From assembly GCA_030674185.1 (NCBI GenBank), contig JAPXFY010000015.1, positions 27,900,685 through 27,964,684 of the forward strand: 64,000 bases of DNA, given 5' to 3'. Positions 19,648 to 31,072 of the stretch are shown here, piece by piece. How positions within the stretch are numbered: the stretch's first letter is position 1; each line of letters begins with the position of its first letter. This DNA is from Monoplex corrugatus. Taxonomy: Eukaryota > Mollusca > Gastropoda > Littorinimorpha > Ranellidae. The notes beneath the pieces are model-generated. The model was given only the letters and a program-made list of their open reading frames with translations, was not told the DNA's origin and did no database searches. The position numbers and the translations under genes were made by a program.

Positions 19648-21272
19648 CCTATCGATATACTTAGCCCTATTGGTATACTTAGCCCTATCGGTTATACTTA
19701 GCCCTATCGATATACTTAGCCCTATCGGTGTACTTAGCCCTATAGATATACTTAGCCCTATCGATATACTTAGCCCTATCGATATACTTAGCCCTATTGG
19801 TATACTTAGCCCTATCGGTATACTTAGCCCTATCGATATACTTAGCCCTATCGGTGTACTTAGCCCTATAGATATACTTAGCCCTATCGATATACTTAGC
19901 CCTATCGATATACTTAGCCCTATCGGTTACTTAGCCCTATCGGTATACTTAGCCCTATCGATATACTTAGCCCTATCGGTGTACTTAGCCTATAGATTAC
20001 TTAGCCCTATCGATATACTTAGCCCTATCGGTGTACTTAGCCCTATCGATATACTTAGCCCTATCGATATACTTAGCCCTATCGATATACTTAGCCCTAT
20101 CGATATACTTAGCCCTATCGGTGTACTTAGCCCTATCGATATACTTAGCCCTATCGGTGTACTTAGCCCTATCGATATACTCAGCCCTATCGATATACTC
20201 AGCCCTATCGATATACTTAGCCCTATCGATGTACTTAGCCCTATCGGTGTACTTAGCCCTATCGGTATACTTAGCCCTATCGATATACTTAGCCCTATCG
20301 GTGTACTTAGCCCTATCGATATACTTAGCCCTATCGGTGTACTTAGCCCTATCGATATACTTAGCCCTATCGATATACTCAGCCCTATCGATATACTCAG
20401 CCCTATTGTATACTTAGCCCTATCGATATACTTAGCCCTATCGATATACTTAGCCCTATCGGTATACTTAGCCCTATCGATATACTCAGCCCTATCGATA
20501 TACTCAGCCCTATCGATATACTCAGCCCTATCGATATACTTAGCCCTATCGGTATACTTAGCCCTATGGTATATTCAGCCCTATCGATATACTTAGTCCC
20601 ATTGGTATACTCAGTCCTATCGGTATACTCAGTCCCGTTGGTATACTCAGTCCTATCGGTATACTCGGTCCTGTCGGTATACTCAGTCCTATCGGTATAC
20701 TCAGCCCTGTCTGTATACTCAACCCTGTTGGTATACTCGGTCATGTCGGTATACTCGGTACCATCGGTATACTCAGTCCTACCGGTATACTCAGTCCCGT
20801 TGGTATACTCAGTCCTATCGGTATACTCGGTCTCGTTGGTATACTCAGTCCTATTGGCATACTCAGTTCCGTTGGTATACTCGGTCCTATTGGTATACTC
20901 AGTCCCATTGATATACTCGGTTCTATCGGTATACTCAGTCCCATTGGTATATTCGGTCCTATCGGTATACTCAGTCCCATTGGTATACTCGGTCCTATCG
21001 GTATACTCAGTCCTATTGGTATACTCAGCCATATAGGTATACTCAGTCCCATTGGTATACTCAGTCCTATCAGTATACTCAGTCCTGTTGGTATACTCTG
21101 TCCCATTGGTATACTCAGTCCCATGGGTATACTCAGTCCTATCGGTATACTTAGTCCTATCGGTATACTCAGTTCCATCGGTATACTTAGTCCCATTGGT
21201 ATACTCAGCCCTATCGATATACTCAGCCCTATCGGTATACTCAGCCCTATCGATATACTCAGCCCTATCGGT
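19648..21272. repeat. Minisatellite array, 18-bp unit, about 90 copies, two subfamilies
   Basis: From 19648 to about 20585 the unit is TATACTTAGCCCTATCGA or its GGTG/GGTA variants. From about 20585 to 21200 it becomes TATACTCAGTCCYRTYGG. The last few units (21200-21272) return to a CAGCCCTATCGA form. Because 18 is divisible by three, frames of 320 and 299 codons stay open, encoding IDILSP-like and EYTDRT-like hexapeptides. Indels break these frames repeatedly and there is no start context or flanking exon, so I do not call a protein. Confidence 0.97.
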
Positions 21273-22390
21273 ATTTTCCCTTGAAAACAGCCTGTATAAC
21301 AATATTTACGAACTCTAAGGCTGAACGTTTCACATTTTTGCTTCGGAAGATCATAAATGTGTACACAATAAAAATTAAAAGGTCACGCTTAAGTTAGAAA
21401 TGCACTTATTTAAAATTCCATGGTACAATTTGGCCAACCAATCTCGACCTACCAACGGTAATTCATTTTTTGCACCCCTAACAAATGATTCAAAGCCATT
21501 TCATTATTTCTGTAGACAATCCTATTTCGATCTAATGTGCACTTAAAATGTCTTGTTTAATTCAGTCTATATGAACAAGTTTGTGATGTTTTTAAAACGG
21601 AAGGAATGTACATAACATAAGATAGTAAGTGGAATGCATTAATGTTTGCATGGCTGTGCACACTGGCTGACCACCGGTGCCAGAGACGAGATACATGTAA
21701 CAGACCCTGTTGCCAGTGCTAAGTACTCCTGTGGAGGAGTTGTTAGTCAAGATGTGCGCGATGGAAGACACCTGCTTCCATACCGATAGGGCGTTCACAC
21801 GCGTCCAAAGGTAAGAAACAGTTATATAAAAAAAATAACAATGATAAAACAACAACAACAACAAAACCAACTCAACAACAACAACGACAACAAAAAGTCA
21901 CAGACAGCCAAACCATAGGGGCTCCTCTTTTGCGCCCTCACGACAATGGGCACCATTCCAAAGCAGGAACGCCGTTAAGTGGTAACGATAATTGTCCATA
22001 TGTTACACGGGAGTTTTTGCATTACAGGTTAGCTCTGTCTGAGTTTACGTCTTCGAGACGCATGTCTATATACGCTCGTTGAGGTTCGAGTCATTTCCGT
22101 CAAAAAGTATCCACTTTGGTATCACTTGGTAAACCATGTGAACTGAAGAAATATTATTTTGAAATAATACCTAGTCAAATGAATTATAGCATTATCATCA
22201 GCCTAGGTAAAATACCTTTGCTAATACATCTGAGCATGTTCTCAGAAGGTCAGGCAAATGTTGTCTTCAGCGTGTCTCCATCAATATGTAACGATTTAAC
22301 CTTGACATACATGAACATGACAAACGCTAGACGCCACATCGCTCCCTGTACAACACGCTCGTGACTCTTTGACCTATACACACCTAAACC
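21273..22390. other. Non-repetitive spacer
   Basis: About 1.1 kb of mostly unique DNA with an AAC run near 21848-21890. A GAGGTTCGAGTC string at 22081-22092 resembles a Pol III B box but lacks an A box partner. No gene supported. Confidence 0.4.
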
Positions 22391-22473
22391 TTAACCTTTT
22401 CACTCCCCTATCCTATCCAACAGTTTCCACCATCTTCCTGTGGATGGATAGAGGGAAAGAGTGGAAGGGTTAA
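22391..22473. repeat. Hairpin repeat, single fold-back copy of the 361-600 module
   Basis: TTAACCTTTTCACTCCCCTA at the left pairs imperfectly with the sequence ending in GAGTGGAAGGGTTAA at the right. The arms are about 30 bp and the loop about 20 bases. The arm sequence matches the modules at 361-600 and 36785-36925. Confidence 0.65.
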
Positions 22474-22739
22474 CCAAATCAAGGCCACACTGTACTGACA
22501 TTACCCGTCACTGTGGCATGCTGTTATCGTATGATGTTTGTGTGCAGTAATCAAGGCACGTTATACAGTATCAGTGAGGTCCACAGAGGTTACAGCCAGG
22601 AAAAGGGAATACCTTCTGCCTATTTGTACGTAGGCCTATGTCACTGATGCTCAGGCTGCATCGCTGCAAATTGCTAGACACATAGCACAGACAGAAGGAA
22701 GAAAGGAAGGAGTACAAAATAAAAGGAAAGAAATAAAGC
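22474..22739. other. Non-genic spacer
   Basis: Unremarkable. Confidence 0.3.
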
Positions 22740-22882
22740 AAGTAGCACGCGCACAGAGAAAAAGAGAGAGTGGGGAGGGGGAGAGAGAGAGAGAGAGAGT
22801 GAGATAGAGTGGAGAGACAGACAGAGAAAGAGACAGAGACAGAGACAGACAGAGACAGAGACAGAAAGAGAGAGAGAGCAGA
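22740..22882. repeat. GA/GACA purine tract
   Basis: GAGA and CAGA units. Confidence 0.9.
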
Positions 22883-23182
22883 TTAAAAGAGCTTAGAGCG
22901 CTCGCTCCGTGAACTGCGTGCATCTGAGATTTAAAAACAATACAGATGAAAATTACCCTTCCCCTTCCTCTCCTTAAACATTTCATCTCACATACATCAA
23001 AATTTATTTCCTAGATTTAAAAAAAAGTGTTGCGTTTTCAAAGTTCACAAAGCATAAAGATCTTAAAACACAACAAAAACAAAACAAACGAAAGAAACAT
23101 CTCAAACTGCCTAGAAATCTTTACAGATAAAGTTGAGACTTTAAAAGCCATTGCTTAGGTGAATGATGAGAATGCACACTTT

Positions 23183-23290
23183 GATTTGATATATATACGA
23201 AGATTTGACGCCGCATAAATGCTATCATTATTGTTATTATTATTATTATTATATTATTATTATTATTATTATCACTATTATTATTGTTAC
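23183..23290 (+). mobile_element. SINE/LINE 3' tail with ATT repeat
   Basis: GACGCCGCATAAATGCTATC followed by ATT repeats, similar in layout to the tail at 6888-6930. No body sequence recognised upstream. Confidence 0.4.
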
Positions 23291-24088
23291 ATCTTTCCTC
23301 TCCTCCTCATTCCTACCCTCAAACAACAACAACAAAGATGGGACCACTTATCTGACGCTGATGGGACCACACATTATGGAAACGATCGATGTAAACTGCT
23401 GGTATGGCTCTACATTCGAAAACATTCTCCCCAGAAGAGCTTATGAATGTCACCTTAATGATCACTAGTGATGAGCTTAAAATCAACACTTATTATCTCT
23501 TCTCCCTCCCCTTAAACCTTCAGGTCTGTATCTACTTTTACCTTTCATTCATTCATATTTCTCCTTATCTCCCTTTCCTCCCCAATTCACACACACCTTC
23601 CGTCACACTGTCACATCAAGTCTGTGTGATTGACTGGTACTCTTATCTTTCCCTTCTTCTCCTGCCCCCTCTAAAAAGCAACAACAACAACAAAAACCCT
23701 CCAACCCCAGTGCAGCTGCTGAAGCTGCTACCGATGACCCTGTGTGTGAACGTAGCGGCGGGTAATCGTCTTAAGTCCTCGGCGGACCGTGTGGCAAGCG
23801 CTTTAGTGCTGCAACGCTTCACAGCTAATTTGTCCACTTGTGCACGCGCAACCCATCACGTGACCTCCTCGCGCTCATCCAAGATGATGACGGGCGGATG
23901 GGGAAAGGAGGAGACCGGGTGTTTTTTATGGGGATTGGCGGTGGGCTCAACGACAGAGGTGTTGTTTTACTGTACAATGACCGTATTACGTTTCTGAATG
24001 ACTAGGAAACTGTGTCGTTGTGAACTTTGGGCTTGACTGATTTTACGAACAGTTCTTGGGAATTCATTCAAATGTAGCTGGATGATTT
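23291..24088. other. Non-repetitive spacer with a CpG-rich stretch
   Basis: The segment 23720-23960 is GC- and CpG-rich for this window (for example GTAGCGGCGGGTAATCG and CCTCGGCGGACCGTG). Overlapping frames at 23404-23997 and 23643-23837 have no recognisable domain. It could be part of a promoter, first exon or conserved element, but this is unproven. Confidence 0.3.
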
Positions 24089-24501
24089 GTTTGTTTGTTT
24101 GTTTGTTTGTTTGTTGTTTGTTCAAAGTCACTTTGCAGAATACGAAATAAATACACAGGTAAAGAAAGAAAGAATAAAAAGAGAAGGGATAAATCGGATG
24201 AATTAGGCTTCCATTTCTCTTGTGGTGTGTGTGTGCTGTGAGGTGTGTGTGTGTGCTGTGATGTGTATCTGTATGCGAGCGTTCCAGAGAGAGAGAGAGA
24301 CAGAGAGAGACAGAGACAGACAGACAAAGACAGACAGAGACAGACAGAGAGAGATACAGATAGACAGACATACAAACAGACAGAGAGGAAGAAGGAGAAG
24401 AAGAAGAGAGAGACAGACAAGACAGACAGACACAGACAGATAGACAAACAGACAGAGAGCAAACATGAGACAGACAGATTTGTGTGTGAGAGAGGGAGAG
24501 A

Positions 24502-24532
<31 letters not shown>

Positions 24533-24600
24533 GATGGAGAGAGATACAGAGACAGAGAGAGGCAAACAGACAGACACACAGTCAGACAGTAATATCGAAA
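24089..24600. repeat. GTTT, TG, GA and GACA microsatellite cluster
   Basis: GTTT units (24089-24122), TG-rich (24222-24262), then GA/GACA (24285-24580). The frames on both strands are repeat translations. Confidence 0.93.
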
Positions 24601-25090
24601 GACGGACATACAGCAAACATGTCTTGGAGGCATTCTCAAGGATTTATTAAAATAATTTGAAGTCGAGTCATAAATTCAATACGATGAGAGATGAAGACCC
24701 ACTATGAATACAGATGACTGCCGCGCATTATTTCTCTTTCACACTGCTCAATCACTGCATTACAGTACACGTGTACATTACGTAAAAGAAAGCATACATT
24801 CTTTTTATCTAAGAAAGCGTGATGTTTGAATAGTTGACTACTACCAGTTCTACACTGTGACAAACACACAAGATCAGTAGAAACCCAGGTACAGTCAGCG
24901 CCCATGAACTAACTAAAAAGTGCAGGGACAAAACGCGCACGATAAAATGGGTCTGAGTGAATTGAATAAAAGTATATTTATAGAAAAAGGAAAGACAGAA
25001 TCATTGACTGATTGACTGATCTTTATTTTCCAGCGGTAAAGGCCATGACAACACAACAGTCGGGAAGGGAGGGAGGGAGGGAGAGAGAAG
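24601..25090. other. Non-genic spacer
   Basis: AT-rich, unique-looking. Confidence 0.4.
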
Positions 25091-25102
25091 GGGGGGGTGT
25101 GT

Positions 25103-26680
25103 GAAATAACGGAGGACAGAAAGGAAAAAGAGGGGCAAATAACGGAGAGGACAGAAAGGAAAAAGAGGGGCAAATAACGGAGAGGACAGAAAGGAAAAAG
25201 AGGGGCAAATAACGGAGAGGACAGAAAGGAAAAAGAGGGGCAAATAACGGAGAGGACAGAAAGGAAAAAGAGGGGCAAATAACGGAGGACAGAAAGGAAA
25301 AAGAGGGGCAAATAACGGAGAGGACAGAAAGGAAAAAGAGGGGCAAATAACGGAGAGGACAGAAAGGAAAAAGAGGGGCAAATAACGGAGAGGACAGAAA
25401 GGAAAAAGAGGGGCAAATAACGGAGAGGACAGAAAGGAAGAAGAGGGGCAAATAATGGAGGACAGAAGAAGAGGGGCAAATAACGGAGGACAGAAAGAAA
25501 GAAGAGGGGCAAATAACGGAGAGGACAGAAAGGAAAAAGAGGGGCAAATAACGAGAGGAGGACAGGGAAAGGAAGAAGAGGGGCAAATAATGGAGGACAG
25601 AAGAAGAGGGGCAAATAACGGAGGACAGAAGAAAGAAGAGGGGCAAATAACGAAGAGGACAGAAAGGAGGAAGAGGGGCAAATAACGAAGAGGACAGAAG
25701 GAAGAAAAGGGGCAAATAACGGAGAGGACAGAAGGAAGAAGAGGGGCAAATAACGAAGAGGACAGAAAGGAGGAAGAACAGTGCAAATAACGGAGAGGAC
25801 AGAAGAAAGAAGAGGGGCAAATAACGAAGAGGACAGAAGGAAGAAGAGGGGCAAATAACGAAGAGGACAGAAGGAAGAAGAGGGGCAAATAACGAAGAGG
25901 ACAGAAAGAAAGAAGAGGGGCAAATAACGAAGAGGACAGAAGAAAGAAGAGGGGCAAATAACGAAGAGGACAGAAGGAAGAAGAGGGGCAAATAACGAAG
26001 AGGACAGAAGGAAAAAGAGGGGCAAATAACGGAGAGGACAGAAGGAAGAAGAGGGACAAATAACGGAGAGGACAGAAAGGAAGAAGAAGGGCAAATAACG
26101 GAGGGACAGAAGGAAGAAGAGGGGCAAATAACGGAGAGGACAGAAAGGAAGAAGAGGGGCAAATAACGGAGAGGACAGAAAGAAAGAAGAGGGGCAAATA
26201 ACGGAGAGGACAGAAAGGAAGAAGAGGGACAAATAACGGAGAGGACAGAAAGGAAGAAGAAGGGCAAATAACGGAGAGGACAGAAGGAAGAAGAAGGGCA
26301 AATAACGGAGAGGACAGAAAGGAAGAACATGGGGAAATAACGGAGAGGACAGAAAGGAAGAAGAAGGGCAAATAACGGAGAGGACAGAAAGGAAGAACAT
26401 GGGGAAATAACGGAGAGGACAGAAGGAAGAAGAGGGGCAAATAACGGAGAGGACAGAAGGAAGAAGAGGGGCAAATAACGGAGAGGACAGAAAGGAAGAA
26501 GAGGGGCAAATAACGGAGAGGACAGAAAGGAAGAAGAAGGGCAAATAACGGAGAGGACAGAAAGGAAGAACATGGGGAAATAACGGAGAGGACAGAAGGA
26601 AGAAGAGGGGCAAATAACGGAGAGGACAGAAAGGAAGAACAGGGGAAATAACGGAGAGGACAGAAAGGAGGGAGAGGACA
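25103..26680. repeat. Purine-rich minisatellite array, 35-bp unit, about 46 copies
   Basis: The unit reads GGGGCAAATAACGGAGAGGA followed by CAGAAAGGAAGAAGA, with 27-36 bp length variants. About 80% of plus-strand bases are purines. The left third carries GGAAAAAGAG, and the right third carries GGAAGAAGAGG and an ACATGGGG variant. The minus strand has no stop codon in any frame of the unit, so three overlapping frames of 500-590 codons cross it. These are artefacts, since the unit length is not a multiple of three and all frames are equally open. Confidence 0.97.
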
Positions 26681-27004
26681 AGGGAGAATGAAAGAAGCAG
26701 GCGGGGCTAGGACCAGGTGAAGACTGACTGTGAGCTAAGCAGGGTATGCAAAGGAAAGGTGAAGGCCTTTGTCCCTCTGTCACACAGCTACAGCTGCCGA
26801 TAGCCTGTCACCTCCACTTAGCTATTCACTGGCCTAAGGGTCACAGGTCACACCCAACAGGTCAGGGCAGGGCGAGGGAGAGATGGGTGGAAGGGTCGTG
26901 GGGATGTGGGGCAAACAGAAAGGGGGGGGGGGGGCAGACAGGAAGAGGAAACGGGAAGATGGAGGATCGAGGTTGGAAGCCGAGGTCCAAGGTGACCACG
27001 TTCT
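26681..27004. other. Non-genic spacer
   Basis: GC-richer purine-biased DNA with a 13-base G run at 26922-26934. No gene supported. Confidence 0.4.
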
Positions 27005-27323
27005 TCTGAGATCACTGATGCCATTTCATAAATTTGATGACGTCTTTTTCTGAGAGAGACAGGGAGAGAGAGAGGAGGGGGTGAGGGAAGGGGGAGAGAA
27101 AGAGGGAAAGAGAGAGAGAAAGAGAGATGGTGGAAGATGTCACAGATGTTATTTCGTAATTCTGATAATGCTTTTTTTCTGAGAGAGAGAGAGACGGAGA
27201 CAGAGACCGAGAGACAGAGAGAAAGATAGGAGTAATTTCATAATCGTGTGGCTTTATGAAAGAGACAGAAAAAGGGGAGAGGGTGAACAAAAAAACCACA
27301 CGATTATGAAATTATATCAGTGA

Positions 27324-27384
<61 letters not shown>

Positions 27385-28009
27385 CTCTTGCGCATGTGCC
27401 AAGCGATGTCACTACTGTAATTGGAATCATGAAAAGGATAGACTGACTGACAGCAAGCAGAATTAAGAGTAAACTTTTGTTATATTTAGAAAAACACATC
27501 AACAACCAAATTGTGTACTGTTGGCTCTTTGTGGGTGATAAGATGTGATAAACACAATGGTAAAGCCATTCTAACAATGCTTTTTTATACAAAAATCAAT
27601 ACAGAAAATCCAGATTTCTTGTTTCTCAAGGTTCGTTGTGACCTTGAAGAAGTTTCTGTTCGAATATTATTGATATGAAACGTGGACAACGGTAGAATGT
27701 CACATCAGTGATCACACACTTGAAATGATGTCAGAAGTTCCTGAGAAACTGATGTTCACACATCTTCCTCTAAGTACTTTTTCTGACCTGTGAACATGAC
27801 CTTATTACTTTGTCCTCCAAACCTGTGTCTTCTCGCCCCTCACTTATCGTAAATACATCTTTGACCCGATATCTCCGGTCGAAATAGTCCGATCTTCCTT
27901 CCCCATTTTTTTAAATGGAGATTGAAACAGAGAACGTGGTGGCGACAGGAAAGAGGTAGAGAGAGAGTGTGTGTGAGAGAGAGAGAGGGAGGGAGGGGGA
28001 GAGAGTGAG

Positions 28010-28041
<32 letters not shown>

Positions 28042-28942
28042 ATGTAGTTTAAGAAATTTGTCAATAATCAGATGCCAGTCTTGGCTGGCTTTTTGGGCGG
28101 ATGGGCAGAGAGGGGTGGCAGTGGCTTTAAAACAATGAATTTGAGGGAGAAGGGAGAGAAGAAGTGTTGTCATCTTTCGGTTAAGTGTTGTCATCTTTAA
28201 AAATAACGCCAACAATCGGATTTCATCATTATGGCTTTGCAGAGACGGACGGGTAAAACGAAAAAGAAAGTGAGAGGACAGACAGACACACGGAGAATGG
28301 AAAAGGAAGGTAAACCAGAGAGAGAACGAGACAGACAGACAGACAAAGAGACAGACAAAGAGAGAGACAGATGAGAGACGACAAAGAGAGAGACAGATGA
28401 GAGACAGACAGATAGACTGACAGACAGATGAAGAAAGAGACAGAGGAAACTGACAGCCACTGACATGGACAGAAAGAGAGACTGACAGACAGCTAGGGAT
28501 ATAATTTGATAATCTTTAAGAAAGATGCTGACAATCGGATTTCGTAATATCACCCTTCCAGTGTAATGGATAGACTGAGGGAGGGGGGAGGGGGAGGGGT
28601 TGTTAAAAGACAGAACGTGTAAAGAGCTACAAAGAAAGAGACGCAGAGAGAGAGAGAAGGAGAGAGGAGAGAGAGAGCGAGAGAGAGCGAGCGAACGAGA
28701 GAGAGAGAGAGAGAGAGAGTCGAGAGGAGAGAGGAGAGAGATGTCCGCTGTATTCATCATCTCGTAATATTCTGAGACAGACAGAAAGACAGACAATTAC
28801 TGAAGTAATTTTATCATCCTTATGAAGGATGTCAACAACCGGATTTCATAATTTTCGCTTTTAGGAAAGTATGGAGGCGGAGGAGGGCAGTACGGGTAAA
28901 ACGGAGAACGTGCAGAGGAAGGGAGGAGAGAGGAGGGGAGAA

Positions 28943-28973
<31 letters not shown>

Positions 28974-28985
28974 TACTGAGACGTT
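27005..28985. repeat. Composite long-period array (about 310 bp) with GA/GACA tracts
   Basis: A core resembling GATGxCAACAATCGGATTTC, then a short spacer, GGGTAAAACGGAGAACGTG and a long GA/GACA tract, recurs at about 28212, 28531 and 28834 (spacings of 319 and 303). More decayed versions occur at about 27005, 27130 and 27900. The middle holds a pure CT run (27329-27380) with inverted flanks. It is best described as a decayed macrosatellite. No coding potential. Confidence 0.65.
27233..27314. repeat. Perfect 19-bp inverted repeat with 44-base spacer
   Basis: TAATTTCATAATCGTGTGG at 27233-27251 is exactly complementary to 27296-27314. Outside it lies GA on the left and CT on the right, so the symmetry extends into the microsatellites. 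Confidence 0.9.
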
Positions 28986-29275
28986 GTGTTGTGTGTGTGT
29001 AAGAAAGAGCGAGCGAGAGAGAAAGAGAGTGAGAGAGAGAGAGAGAGTGTGTGTGTGTGTATGAAGTGTGTGCGTGTGCGTGCGTGTGTGAGTGTGCATG
29101 TGTGTGTGAGTGTGTGTGTGCGTGCGTGCGTGTGTGTGTATGTGTGTATGTGTGTGCGTGTGTGTGCGTGGTGTATGAGTGTGTGTGTCTGCAAGAGTGT
29201 GTGTGCAGCGTGCGTGTGTGCGTGCGCGCGCGTGTGTGCGTGCGCGCGCGCGCGCGCGCGTGTGTGTGTGTGTGA
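28986..29275. repeat. TG/CG and GA microsatellites
   Basis: Mixed TG, TGCG and CG tracts. Open frames on both strands are artefacts. Confidence 0.93.
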
Positions 29276-29429
29276 GGCATTAAAGGAGGGGAAGCAGCTT
29301 ATCAGTGGCCATGCAATATTGTCAGGTGAAGTCAATGTCAGAGTGTACGCATCGCTGCCCTGTTCATGCAATCTCACAACAAGCATGTCAAGGAGCTGCA
29401 GTTGCCGCTCTGCCTGTATGCCATTTCCG

Positions 29430-29480
<51 letters not shown>

Positions 29481-29745
29481 GTGTGTGTGTGTTGTGTGTT
29501 GTGTGTGTCGTGTGTGTGTTGTGTGTGTGTGTATGTGTTGTGTGTGTGTGTCTGTGTATGTATGTCTGTGTGTTGTGTTAGTGTGTGTGTGTCTGTGTTG
29601 TTGCGCGCGTGTGTGCTGCGTGGTGGTTTCGCCGCGTGTGTGTGTGTTGTTTATGTATGCATTGCGAGTGTAGTGTGTATGTGCCACACGTGTGTGTGTG
29701 TTTGTGTGTGTATGTGTGTGTGTGTGCTGTGTGTGTTGTGTGTGT

Positions 29746-29822
<77 letters not shown>
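29430..29822. repeat. Long TG microsatellite with interruptions
   Basis: About 390 bases of TG with TTG, TATG and short unique interruptions. The right end (29747-29817) is nearly pure. Confidence 0.95.
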
Positions 29823-29823
<1 letters not shown>

Positions 29824-30039
29824 TCTGCCCTGTAAATTCACACCAAGGATGTCATATACTAAACTAAACTGTCTTTTTTTCTCTATTATTCACTACTTGT
29901 TTTCTTTTTCAGTTTCTGAACACAATGACACAATTAATCTAAAAACAGCTTGTGAAAAGTAAAACATGAAAACCAAGCAACGGCACAACCGGGAAGATGG
30001 AAGGTCAGTTGACCATTAGGCAACCTTAGCGCCAACATC

Positions 30040-30390
30040 AATAGCAGCAAATGTGCGAGTTCATATACTCTGGCAGCATTTTCACAAAGATGGAAGGCAA
30101 CACGGCTGTTGAAACCGAAATCCAGAAAACAAACAATATCAGCTGTCAAGTTTGCCTACACCCCCAACATCCCTACTGGAACAAAAGCCGAGCTCAATAG
30201 TCCCATTTTCATCCCCACCCTGACATGCCATTGCCAGACCTGGAACCTGGTCAAGCACAAAAGTACTACATTTTAGATGCATTGTTTGAGAAGAGCTGTC
30301 AACAAGACCAGGCGTGACATAACCAAGATCAGAGAAATGGTGGGAACAGCGCCAGTCCATCGTACACTTCAGTGTACATCAGTAGAATAC
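30040..30390 (+). mobile_element. LINE 3' end, 5'-truncated
   Basis: The plus-strand frame gives a YSGSIFTK block (about 30064-30090), then, after a frame change, NIPTGTKAELNSPIFIPTLT with a CQTWNLVK block, one in-frame TAG, and then MHCLRRAVNKTRRDITKIRE followed by MVGTAPVH (about 30280-30360). This order, a YGCQTW-like block followed by a KCLRR...NKTRRDKI...I..MVG block, matches the C-terminal tail of LINE ORF2 proteins. No RT catalytic motif is present. It appears to be a different family from the copies at 2.8 and 16.1 kb. Confidence 0.75.
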
Positions 30391-30745
30391 AACCGGTTTT
30401 AACCCCACTAGCTAAGCCCACACGCATTATAACCAAATGCGTGTGGATTTAAGCGAGAGGCAGACCAATGATAACCTCAGACGTCGGGAGACTTTGACAT
30501 CACAGGGAATTTCTCCTTCTCAGGCCTTCCTGCTTGCTGTTGGCCGTCAGCTCTTTGTCCCCACAACACCCAAGACGGTACAAGTGGGCACATACAAGAA
30601 GTTTCAGTTCATGTTGTCTCTCTCGTGTAGCACCCTGTGTATTCTTCTTGGTAAATGAGTGAGGCTTCGTATGAATGTGTATCTCTATCTGTTTACATAC
30701 AAGCAGAGCAAAAGTAGTTGGCATATACGCGCGTATGTATGTGCA
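30391..30745. other. Non-genic spacer
   Basis: Unique-looking, no gene supported. Confidence 0.4.
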
Positions 30746-30747
30746 AG

Positions 30748-30975
30748 CACACACACACACACACATACTCACATACACGCACACACACACATACTCAAAC
30801 ACACACACACACTCTCTCTCTCTCTCTCTCTTCTCTCTCTGTCTCTCTCTCTCTGTCTCTCTGTCATCTTAACGCGTCGGCACGCATAGACATGCTCACA
30901 CAAGTGCTAATGAGTAATTATGCATAGCATACCCTGCAAATCAAACTTTATCGTTGTAAGTATGAAGTGCGCGCG

Positions 30976-31053
<78 letters not shown>

Positions 31054-31072
31054 TTGGTGTGTGTGTGTGTGT
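30748..31072. repeat. CA, CT and TG microsatellites
   Basis: CA (30750-30812), CT (30813-30865), and a long TG run (30976-31072). Confidence 0.95.

Noticed and set aside
19648..20585. Telomeric or interstitial telomere repeat because of TTAGCCCTA
   Set aside because: The unit is 18 bp and contains no TTAGGG tandem. The resemblance is partial.
19634..20596. 320-codon IDILSP-repeat protein
   Set aside because: An 18-bp unit keeps frames open on its own. Indels break the frame many times and the minus strand is equally open in the right half.
22081..22092. tRNA B box GAGGTTCGAGTC
   Set aside because: No A box or foldable cloverleaf nearby and no repeat copy in the window.
24913..26783. Three overlapping 500-590 codon minus-strand proteins
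   Set aside because: All three frames are open because the 35-bp unit has no stop on that strand. The composition is pure repeat.
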